Shown here: piece after piece, positions 44,345-52,800 of the stretch
How the letters are laid out: each line of letters starts with the position of its first letter
Numbering within the stretch: the first letter of the stretch is position 1
NCBI RefSeq assembly: GCF_036227225.1
Contig: NZ_CP109444.1
Span: 10,087,501-10,151,500 of the forward strand
DNA from: Streptomyces sp. NBC_01478
Lineage (GTDB): Bacteria > Actinomycetota > Actinomycetes > Streptomycetales > Streptomycetaceae
DNA: 64,000 bases
Reading direction: 5' to 3'
Made by a program: the position numbers and the translations under genes
The notes under the pieces: model-generated
What the model was told of the DNA's origin: nothing
Seen by the model: only the letters and a program-made list of their open reading frames with translations
The model's database searches: none

Positions 44345-45731
44345 GAAGCGCATCCAGGTCGACGAGTCGGAGTGGTACCGCATCCAGCGCAAGGCGCAGC
44401 AGCTCAAAGAGGTGCAGCGCAACCTCCCCCGGCTCATCGACGACGTCCGCGCACAGACCCGGGCGGACATCGACCGGACCTTCGCCGGGGTGCAGGAGCG
44501 GCAGCGCCGGCACGAGGAGGCGGTCCGCGCACTCAGCGACCAGACCCGGCAGTTGGAGGCCGACACCACGCGCAGGCTTCAGCAGCAGACGGCGGAGCTG
44601 CACCGGACCCTCGACGAGACCGCGGGCCGCATCCAGGCGGACACCCGACGGGAACTGGCCCGCCAGCAGGAGGAGACCCGGCAGGCGATCGCCGGCGAGC
44701 GGGCGGAACGGCGTGCCGAGATGGCCGTGCTGGCCCAGGAGATCAACGTCATGAAGGCGGACCGGGCGCACGCCGAGAAGATGGTGCGGGCCTGGCTCGG
44801 GGACGCCAGGACGATGGCCGGCCTGATCGCCGACACGCTGCCGCACGAGCGGTACGCGCCCGGCGAACTGGCCCGGCTCACCGGGCGGTTCGCCACCGCC
44901 GAGAACAACATCGTGCAAGGGCAATTCGAGGCCGCGCTCGCCGTCGTCCAGGAGACCTTCCACTCACTGAGCGACCTGCGGGTCGACGTCACCCAGCGCG
45001 AACTGGAGCGCTGTTCCGCCCAGGCCGAGGCGGTCGAGGCCCTGGTCCGGGTGGAGAAACTGATCGTGGGCAACGAGGAACGGTCCGTCATCGGACCCGA
45101 CGGCGAGGCTCTGCCCGGCTACCGGCTGGACGTCGTGTACTGGTCGGACGGCGAACTGGACACACTGCGCCAGGAGACCGCCCAGGCCCTGACCCGGGCC
45201 CGCGACGACGGGACGGACACCGACGCCCTGCACGGTCTGCGCGACCAGGAGGCGACCCGGCTCGAACAGGATCTCGGCGACACCGTGGAACGGGCGGGCA
45301 TGCGCCACCTGTCCTCGCAGATCCGGGTCAACCTGGCCGACGCGGTGGCCCAGACCCTCAGCGCGCACGCCTACTACGACCTGGTGGACGGCGAGTACGA
45401 GAACGACGAACGGGGTTCCTACTTCGCGAAGCTCCGCAACGAGGCGAACGGCAACGAGATCGTGGTGGACGTCTCGCAGGCCGACCGGGACTCGGACCAG
45501 TGCGTCATCAGGGTGCTCTCCTACGACCACGACACCACGGCCGAGGCCGACCTGATGGACCGCGCCCGGATGATCCAGCAGGCACTGGTGGAGGACGGCC
45601 TGCGGGCCTCGGCGCCGGAGACCGAGCCCGGCGTGCCCGACCCCGCCCACCGCCCGACCCTGCCCGAGGGCGGCCCCGGGTCCGCTCCGTTGCCCACCGA
45701 GCAGCGCCGGCGGGAGACGGAAGCAGAGTGA
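44334..45731 (+). CDS. Coiled-coil protein of the operon
   Basis: The 465-residue protein is predicted almost entirely helical up to about residue 330. A long coiled coil occupies about residues 15-165 (many Glu/Arg/Gln heptads such as RRLQQQTAELHRTL). A helical bundle follows, and a mixed alpha/beta domain lies at about 340-425 (SYFAKLRNEANGNEIVVDVS). The last 45 residues are disordered and Pro/Glu-rich. No known family was recognised. It could act as a filament or scaffold linking the VWA protein and the AAA+ ATPase. The start lies inside the end of the radical-SAM gene and its stop overlaps the AAA+ gene as GTGA. Confidence 0.72.
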   Translation: MSGRKRIQVDESEWYRIQRKAQQLKEVQRNLPRLIDDVRAQTRADIDRTFAGVQERQRRHEEAVRALSDQTRQLEADTTRRLQQQTAELHRTLDETAGRIQADTRRELARQQEETRQAIAGERAERRAEMAVLAQEINVMKADRAHAEKMVRAWLGDARTMAGLIADTLPHERYAPGELARLTGRFATAENNIVQGQFEAALAVVQETFHSLSDLRVDVTQRELERCSAQAEAVEALVRVEKLIVGNEERSVIGPDGEALPGYRLDVVYWSDGELDTLRQETAQALTRARDDGTDTDALHGLRDQEATRLEQDLGDTVERAGMRHLSSQIRVNLADAVAQTLSAHAYYDLVDGEYENDERGSYFAKLRNEANGNEIVVDVSQADRDSDQCVIRVLSYDHDTTAEADLMDRARMIQQALVEDGLRASAPETEPGVPDPAHRPTLPEGGPGSAPLPTEQRRRETEAE

Positions 45732-48343
45732 CCGCATCACCGGCCGGCCCGCCGTCCACGCCGGGGCCGTCGACGGAGCGGCTGGATCCGGCCGCCCTGC
45801 GCGGCGGCGAACCCTTCACCGTCGTCTACGGCCCGGGTGTGGGCGACCAGTTCGTCGACCACGCCTACCAGGTGTGCGTCTTCGAGGAGGCGCTGTGGCG
45901 GCTGCTGCGGGCCGAGGGTTTCGAGCGGATCGTCTTCAGCTCGCTGGACCATCCGGTCTACTTCCGTGACCAGGCCTCCCGCGACCTCTCCCGGCGCAGG
46001 GCCGTCCCGGCCGCCCGGACCTGCCCCGCGGAGCCGCGCGCCATGCGGCACGCGCAGCTCAAGGGCCCGCTCGGCGGACTGCTGGTGCGGGACTTCGCCC
46101 CGCGCGCCGCCGCAGCGCCGGACGACACCGGCGGGGCGGCGCCGGGACGTCCTCCGGCACCGTCGACCGGTACCTCCGACGTGTTCGGTGTCACGACCCT
46201 GACCGGCTATCTCCACCAGACCGCGCACCGAACCGCCGTGGTGTTCTCGCACGCTGAGGAGACCCTGCAACACATCAGGGCGCCACGGCAGTTGGCGGGC
46301 GCCATGGAGCGGTGGGCGCATGATCCCAACGCGCGCAACCTGTGGGTCCTCGTCTTCCGCAGGACCGGTCTGGACGAGGTGGAGGAGTTTCTGCGCAGAC
46401 GCGGGGACTTCCCGCACCTGGAGACCTTCGTGAATGCCCAGAGTGCCGCGCCGGGAGGCGGCGCCACCTTCCGGATCGGGCACCCTCAGGCCGCCGAACT
46501 GGAACGGCTCGTCCACCATGTACGGCTGCGCCAGGGGCTGCGCATCGCCGACTGGCGGGAGTTCGACCCCATCGTCAGGGCCATGGCCGGGCAGCCCGTC
46601 AAGGCGCGCACCTGGCACACCCGGCTCGGTCAACTGGCGGCGAGGAACGGCTCGTTGGGGCGGGACTCGGTACGCCAGTGGCTCGGCGCGGTGAGCGACG
46701 ACGTGCGCACACCCTGGGAGAGACTGGAGGCCATGCCCGGCCTCGACTCGCTCAAGCGGCACTTCGAGCAACTGCGGGCCGAGGCGGAGGCCGCCGAGGA
46801 ACTGCTGGCCGCGGGGCGGGTCACCGCCGCGGAACCGCCCGCCCTGCACCTGGTGTTCACCGGCAACCCGGGCACGGGCAAGACCACGGTGGCGCGGCTC
46901 GTCGCCGAGATGTACCGCGACCTGGGACTGCTCGACCGCGGTCATGTCGTCGAGGCGCAGATGAGCGACCTCGTCGGCGGATACGTGGGCCAGACCGCGC
47001 CGTTGACCAACCGGACGATCGACCGGGCCCTGGACGGTGTGCTGTTCATCGACGAGGCCTATGGACTCAGCGACCAGCGGGGCGGGTTCGGCGGCGAGGC
47101 CATCCAGACCCTGCTCAAGCGGATGGAGGACGACCGGGGCCGACTGGTCGTGATCGTCGCCGGATACCCGGAGAAGATGAAGGAGTTCCTCAAGTCCAAC
47201 GAGGGCCTGGCGAGCCGGTTCCCGCAGGACAACATCCTCGACTTCCCCGACTACGCCCCCGACGTCCTGCACGCGATCCTCCAACTCCGCCTGGCCGAAC
47301 GGGGGGTAAGGCCGACCGAGAAGGCGGTCGGGCAACTGGAGGCGATCGTCGGGGAGTTGTACCGCACCAGGGGCGCGGACTTCGCCAACGCCCGCGACAT
47401 GCGCACCCTCGGTGACGCCATCGTCAAGCGCTGGTCCGGCCGCAACCGCCGCAACATCGCCGAACCGGTCGGCCCCGAGGACATCCCCGAGGCCTACCGC
47501 GCCTATCTGCCCCGGCCCGCGCCCGACCCTGCCGACCTGCTCGCCGAACTCGACGACTACGTCGGACTGGGGCCGGTCCGCGAGGTCCTGGAGAACCTGG
47601 CCAACCGGCTGCGGATGCGGCAGGCTCGCAACAAGGGCACACCCGCTCCGCCGCATCTGCTGTTCACCGGGCCACCCGGCACCGGCAAGACCACGGTGGC
47701 ACGGCTGATCGGGAGGCTGTTCCACGAACTCGGCCTGCTGCGCAAGGGACATGTCGTCGAGGTGACCCGCAGCGATCTGGTCGCCGGGTTCGTGGGACAG
47801 ACCGGGCCGCTGGTGCGCGACGCCGTGCAGAAGGCGCTGGACGGCGTCCTCTTCATCGACGAGGCCTACAGCCTGGTCCGGGACACCGGTGGACACGGCG
47901 GGTTCGGTGCCGAGGCCATCGACACACTGATCCGTGAGATGGAGCATCTGCGCGGCCGCCTCGTGGTCGTCGCCGCGGGCTATCCCCAGGACATGGACGC
48001 CCTGCTGGACTTCAACCCGGGCATGCGGTCACGCTTCACACAGCGGGTGCCGTTCCCGGAGTACGGGTCGCGGGACCTGGTGGAGATCCTGCGCCGGATG
48101 GCCGCCGCCGAGGACTGCACCCTGGGCGAGGGCGTCCCCGAACGGGCCGCGCGCTGGCTGCGGGAGACCAGAAACGCCGATCCGACCGCCTTCGGCAACG
48201 CCCGCACGGTACGCGGCCTGCTGGAGACGATGGAAGGGCGCATGGCAGCCCGATTCGCCCTGGGCCCCACCGAATCCGTCTACCTGCCACAGGACGTACC
48301 GGACCCACCCGACCCACCGGGTGCACCGGTCCGGCGCCGGTAG
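45728..48343 (+). CDS. Tandem CbbX/SpoVK-type AAA+ ATPase
   Basis: The 871-residue protein has an N-terminal domain of its own (about 1-330) and then two consecutive AAA+ modules. The first has Walker A GNPGTGKT (residues 379-386) and Walker B LFIDEAYG (Asp442-Glu443). The second has GPPGTGKT (648-655) and LFIDEAYS (Asp711-Glu712). Both show the GYVGQT/GFVGQT pore-loop-like stretch and the FANARD/FGNART arginine-bearing sensor region of CbbX and SpoVK proteins. CbbX remodels Rubisco by pulling on its C-terminus, so a remodelase that acts on a partner protein is the likely role. A strong terminator follows. Confidence 0.9.
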   Translation: MTASPAGPPSTPGPSTERLDPAALRGGEPFTVVYGPGVGDQFVDHAYQVCVFEEALWRLLRAEGFERIVFSSLDHPVYFRDQASRDLSRRRAVPAARTCPAEPRAMRHAQLKGPLGGLLVRDFAPRAAAAPDDTGGAAPGRPPAPSTGTSDVFGVTTLTGYLHQTAHRTAVVFSHAEETLQHIRAPRQLAGAMERWAHDPNARNLWVLVFRRTGLDEVEEFLRRRGDFPHLETFVNAQSAAPGGGATFRIGHPQAAELERLVHHVRLRQGLRIADWREFDPIVRAMAGQPVKARTWHTRLGQLAARNGSLGRDSVRQWLGAVSDDVRTPWERLEAMPGLDSLKRHFEQLRAEAEAAEELLAAGRVTAAEPPALHLVFTGNPGTGKTTVARLVAEMYRDLGLLDRGHVVEAQMSDLVGGYVGQTAPLTNRTIDRALDGVLFIDEAYGLSDQRGGFGGEAIQTLLKRMEDDRGRLVVIVAGYPEKMKEFLKSNEGLASRFPQDNILDFPDYAPDVLHAILQLRLAERGVRPTEKAVGQLEAIVGELYRTRGADFANARDMRTLGDAIVKRWSGRNRRNIAEPVGPEDIPEAYRAYLPRPAPDPADLLAELDDYVGLGPVREVLENLANRLRMRQARNKGTPAPPHLLFTGPPGTGKTTVARLIGRLFHELGLLRKGHVVEVTRSDLVAGFVGQTGPLVRDAVQKALDGVLFIDEAYSLVRDTGGHGGFGAEAIDTLIREMEHLRGRLVVVAAGYPQDMDALLDFNPGMRSRFTQRVPFPEYGSRDLVEILRRMAAAEDCTLGEGVPERAARWLRETRNADPTAFGNARTVRGLLETMEGRMAARFALGPTESVYLPQDVPDPPDPPGAPVRRR

Positions 48344-48345
48344 AC

Positions 48346-48388
48346 GGGTGTCACCGGCAGGTCCACCGGACCTGCCGGCTGACACCCC
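48346..48388. terminator. Terminator after AAA+ gene (convergent)
   Basis: GGGTGTCACCGGCAGGTCC (48346-48364) pairs with GGACCTGCCGG and GACACCC (48368-48388) in a long stem with a small internal bulge and a tight loop. It lies in the 88-nt gap between two convergent genes and should serve both strands. Confidence 0.75.
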
Positions 48389-48431
48389 CGGCGGGCGGGG
48401 CGTGGCCCCTCCGGCTCACCGGGGTCACCGC

Positions 48432-49403
48432 TCACGGGCTCGTACGGCCCACCATCGCGCGTCCGTCCGTGTTCCGTTCGGCGCGCTGGTCGAGTACCCG
48501 GCCCAGTGCCTCGTCCGCCTCGCGCAGCCGTCGCTCGATGGACTCGGTGGTGGCCGCCACCTCCGCCAGCGTGGCCGTCTCCGCGGCCGGGGAGGCAGGT
48601 GTGCCGGCGGGCCCGGCGGCTTCGCGCAGTGCGCGGGCCAGCTCACGATCGGCCTGCGCGTGTCGGGTCAGGGAGGCCAACTGGCCGCCGCGTTCCGTAC
48701 GGATGCGCTCCAACCGGTCGTGACAGGCGGCGAGTTCCGCCGAACTCGCCCGGTACTCGCGCTCGGCGGCGGCCAGCGCGCTCTGTGCCGTCGCGGCCCG
48801 CTCCAGCGTCTGCCGGGTCTGCGGTGCCAGGACCGCCAACTGGTCCTCGGTGAGACGGACCAGCGCGTCACTGCTGGTCCGCAGGGCCTCGTCGACCCCG
48901 GCGTCCCGGCCGCGCAGCTCCACCAGCCGCTCCTGGATGACCTGTTGCTGGTTCCGCAGCCCGTCCAGCGCGACCACCAGCCGCTCCAGGCGCCGCAGTT
49001 CGTCCACCTGCCGGCGCAGCTCCTCGTGCTCGGCGAGCCGGGCCCGCAGGGCCTCCTCGGCGGCCGTCAGCTTCTCCAGCGTCTCGCGCTCGGCCCGTAC
49101 CCTGTCGGCGGTCTCCGTCAGTCGCCGGGCCAACTCCGTTGTGCGGTCGGCGTTCTGCTCCCCGGGCCGGGCCGCCGCCAGCAGGCCGGGCAACGCGTCC
49201 GCCAGCTCACGACCTTCCTCCAGCGCCAGGTCCAGGGCGAAGAAGACCGCGAGGGCGTCCTGGCCCCTGGCCCCGCCGTCCAGCCCGCGCAACGCGGCGG
49301 TGGCCCAGCGGAACGCATGGCCCAGCACCTGCGGCGCGGCCGTCGGATCGGCCGCGTCGGAGCCGGCCAGCGCCTCCGCGAGCTCTCGTCTGCTGTCCTC
49401 CAC
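48432..49403 (-). CDS. Coiled-coil protein near trypsin-co-occurring gene
   Basis: The 323-residue protein is predicted all-helical with a long coiled coil from about residue 85 to 300, rich in Glu, Leu, Arg and Ala (heptads such as LEKLTAAEEALRARLAEHEE). No enzymatic motif, signal or membrane segment is seen. The GTG start at 49403 is preceded by GGGGGGA; a GTG or ATG 45 nt upstream is possible. It is convergent with the AAA+ gene and divergent from the small trypsin-associated gene, so it may form part of the neighbouring cluster as a filament-forming or sensor component. Confidence 0.7.
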   Translation of the reverse strand: MEDSRRELAEALAGSDAADPTAAPQVLGHAFRWATAALRGLDGGARGQDALAVFFALDLALEEGRELADALPGLLAAARPGEQNADRTTELARRLTETADRVRAERETLEKLTAAEEALRARLAEHEELRRQVDELRRLERLVVALDGLRNQQQVIQERLVELRGRDAGVDEALRTSSDALVRLTEDQLAVLAPQTRQTLERAATAQSALAAAEREYRASSAELAACHDRLERIRTERGGQLASLTRHAQADRELARALREAAGPAGTPASPAAETATLAEVAATTESIERRLREADEALGRVLDQRAERNTDGRAMVGRTSP

Positions 49404-49520
49404 GCTTCCCCCCGTCGTTGTTCCGGCCGATGTCCGCGTATCGCCCAAACCCCCACACGACCGGTACGGGCACCACTATCCTTCACGCACAACGTCCGGC
49501 GGTGACAGTTCGGGGGATTC

Positions 49521-49850
49521 ATGGCCGAGTTGGTGCGTTTCCACGGCCCTGACGGGGCGTCACTCATCGTGGAGGTGGAGGACGACGACACGGGGCTGGA
49601 GCTGATCTCCCGGGACCCCACCGGTGTCGTACAGGCCGGCCGGCGGCTGGAGGACGCGTTGGCCGCGGTGCGCCCGGCCCTCCGGTCGGTCGTCGACTCC
49701 GTGCGGACGCTCGCGCCCGACGAGTACGAGGTCGAGTTCGGGATGAAGCTCAACGCCGAGTCCGGCGTGGTGATCGCCAAGTCATCCATAGAAGGGCACT
49801 TCAACGTCAAGATCCGCTGGTGCCGCGCCGACCGGGACCCGGCGGAGTGA
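49521..49850 (+). CDS. Trypsin-co-occurring small protein (CU044_2847/trypco1-like)
   Basis: The 109-residue protein matches in length and pattern the small family usually annotated as CU044_2847 or trypsin-co-occurring domain 1. Features are an N-terminal beta segment (VRFHGPDGASLIVEVEDD), a central helix and a closing strand pair in VEFGMKLNAESGVVIAKSSIEGHFNVKIRW. The family is named for standing next to trypsin-like protease genes, and here the next gene, four nt downstream, encodes exactly that fused to a P-loop and TPR array. It probably serves as an effector-associated or adaptor module in the same predicted conflict system. GGGGGA precedes the ATG. Confidence 0.75.
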   Translation: MAELVRFHGPDGASLIVEVEDDDTGLELISRDPTGVVQAGRRLEDALAAVRPALRSVVDSVRTLAPDEYEVEFGMKLNAESGVVIAKSSIEGHFNVKIRWCRADRDPAE

Positions 49851-49854
49851 AGCG

Positions 49855-52800
49855 GTGTCCGTCACCTGGGAACGCCCGCCCTGGCAGGTGAGTATCCGCC
49901 GCACTCGCGCCGACAACCCCGTCGGCGCCGGTCTGCTGGTCACCCCCCGCCATGTCCTGACGTGCGCACACGTCGTACGGCCGGGCACGGCGTCCAGTGT
50001 CCCCACCGAGCCCGTGTACGTCCAGTTCCAGTTCGCCGAGCGGCACGACCCGATCGCCGCCACCGTCGTCCCCGAGGGCTGGCACCCCGCCGGTGGTCAC
50101 GACACCGGTGACATCGCCGTCCTCGAACTGGCCGAGCCAGCCCCTCCCGACGCCGGGCCCGCACCGCTGCGCACCACCGACCCCGGCACCTGGGACCACC
50201 GGTTCCGGGCGTACGGGTACCCCAAGGAGCACCCCCGTGACGGCGTGTACGCACGGGGCGAGATCATCGGTCAGGCCGGGACCGACCGGTTGCAGGTCCA
50301 GACGAGCCCGCACGCCGGCTGGGCGCTCGAACAGGGCTTCTCCGGCGCCCCGTTGTGGGACATGAACAGCCAGGGCGTCGTCGGGATCCTGGTCGCCCGC
50401 GACTCCGTCGCCAAGGTCGACCGGGGCACGGCCTACGCCATCCGCGTCGAGGCACTCGCCCGCTACTGGCCCCCGCTCGCCGCCCACGTACGGGACGCCA
50501 CGACCGCGGAGACGCGCGACCGGCTGGAGAACCTGCTGTGGGTCCCGCTGACCGGGGAGGGCGAGATCCCCCGGGTTGACCGGGTGGATCCGTACGACAT
50601 CGGTGTCTCCCGCTCCAAGTACAGCAACGGTCCGCACGAGGCACCCTACGTGGCCCGCCACCCCCAGGACGAGCAACTGGACGCGGCCCTCCTCGACGCC
50701 CGGTTCGTGGTGCTCGCGGGCCGCTCCAAGGCCGGCAAGTCCCGCACCCTGTACGAGGCGTTGCGGCGCACCCTGCCCGGCGCCCGGCTCATCGTGCCGC
50801 GGCCCGACCGGCCGGAGCAGCGCGTCCTGGACGACCTCAGCCGCCTCAACCTGCCGACCGGCCCCGACCGGAGCGTGCTCTGGCTGGACGACCTGCACCG
50901 CTATCTCCAGCCCGGCGGCCTCGACCTCCAGCTCCTCGACCGGCTCGCCCGCCAGCACCCCGCCGTCACGGTCGTCGCCACCATCCCGGCCAAGCAGCGG
51001 GCCGCGCTGACCGCCATGGAGAACGACGTCGGCCGAGTCTCCCGTACCGTCCTGGGCAAGGCGCACACCGTCGAACTGCCCTCGCGGCTCGCGGAGGCGG
51101 ACGAGGCCATCGCCCAACAGCTCTATCCCGGCGAGGACTTCGCGGCCCGCGGCATCGGCGAACTGATGGTGGCCGCGCCCGCGCTGGAACAGCGCTTCGA
51201 CGACGGCGCGGAGAGCTGCCCGGCCGGCTGGGCGCTGGTGAAGGCGGCCACGGACTGGTTGCGGATGGGCATGACGGAACCGGTCCCGGAGACCGCCCTG
51301 CGCGAACTCTTCGGCCCCTATCTCACCGCGCACCACCCGCAGTTCGACGTCGACGACGCGCTGTTCAGGGCCGGGCTGGCCTGGGCGAGGGAGCCGGTGG
51401 CCGGCGGCATCGCCCTGCTGCACCGGGCAGACGGCGACCTGCCCGGGTACGCGGGATCCCCCTATCTCTCCGAGTACCTGGACACCCGGTCCGACGACCC
51501 CTCCGCGGCGGTGCCGCCGCTCGCCTGGCAGTACCTCGCCGAACGGCAGCCGGGCGGCGAACTGCTGCGCACCGCGTACGTCGCGCTGCTGCGGGAGGAG
51601 TCCGAGGTCGCGGAGCGGATGTTCCAGCGGATCGCGGCCACCACCGGCGACCGGGACGGCGCCGCCTGGGCCTCGCTGATGCTCGGTGAAATACGCCTGT
51701 ACCAGGGCGACTTCGACGCGGCGGCGAGCCTGCTGGACACGGCGGCCCGCTCGGGCGCCGAGGATGTCGTCCCACTGGCCCAACTCGACCTGGCCGGCGT
51801 CCTCATGGTGACCGGCGAGCGGGCGCGGGCCCGGGGACTGCTGGAGACCGCCGTCGCCTCCCGCGATCCGCAGGTGTCGCAGATGGCACAGGTCGGCCTC
51901 GCCCGCCTGCTGGCGGCACAGGGCGAGGCGGAGCGGGCGGAACGCCTGCTGGAAGCCGTACTGGCCACCGGGGACACGGAAGTGGCACCGCTCGCACAGA
52001 CACAACTGGTCCGCGTCCTGACCGGCGACTCACCCAACGTACGTGCCGGCCGGGTCTCCGGCCGGGCCCACGGCAAGCCCGGTACGGGCGGCGGCACCGG
52101 CAGGGGCGGCTCGGCGGAACCGGTGGAGCAGCCGTGGGCGCTGTCCCGGGCCCTGGGCGAGTCGATCGCCGGGCAGATCACCGCCCTGGCCTCGGTGGGT
52201 CTCGGCGGCATCTACGCCCACCAGGGCCGGCTCGAACGGGCCGAGGAACTGCTCAAGTCGGCCGTGGAGAGCGGCGGTTACCACGCCGTACCGCAGGCTC
52301 GGTCGGGCCTGGGCGAGCTGTACCTCATGCAGGGCCGGTTCGCCGAGGCCCAGCAGATGTTCGAGGCCGTGCTGCGCTCCGGGCATCCGCTGCTCGCGCC
52401 GACCGCCCAGGTGGCCCTCGGCATCGCCCTGCTGCAACAGGGCGACCAGGAAGGGGCGTTGCCCCTGCTGCGCGAGGTGTCGGAGCAGGGCCATCCCGAC
52501 CAGGCGCCGCGCGCGGCCTGCGTCCTCGGCGAGTGGTACACCGCGCTGGAGGACGGCCCGGCGGCCCGGGAGTGGCTGGAGCGGGCGGTCGACTCCGGGC
52601 ACCCCGACTGGTCGCACACGGCCCGCGTCGACCTCGCGGTGGTGCTGGCCGTCGAGTCGGACGACCTGGACCCGGTACGGGACCTGCTGACGGAGGTGAT
52701 GCGCTCCGGGCACCCCGAGCAGATGCCGCGCGCGGCCGATGTCCTCGGTGAACTCCTCGCCCTGGCCGGCCTGGCGGCGGAGGCCGAGGCGGCCTACCGC

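Noticed and set aside
52271..52290. TTA trinucleotide in the TPR gene (GGC GGT TAC)
   Set aside because: It is out of frame and does not make a leucine TTA codon.
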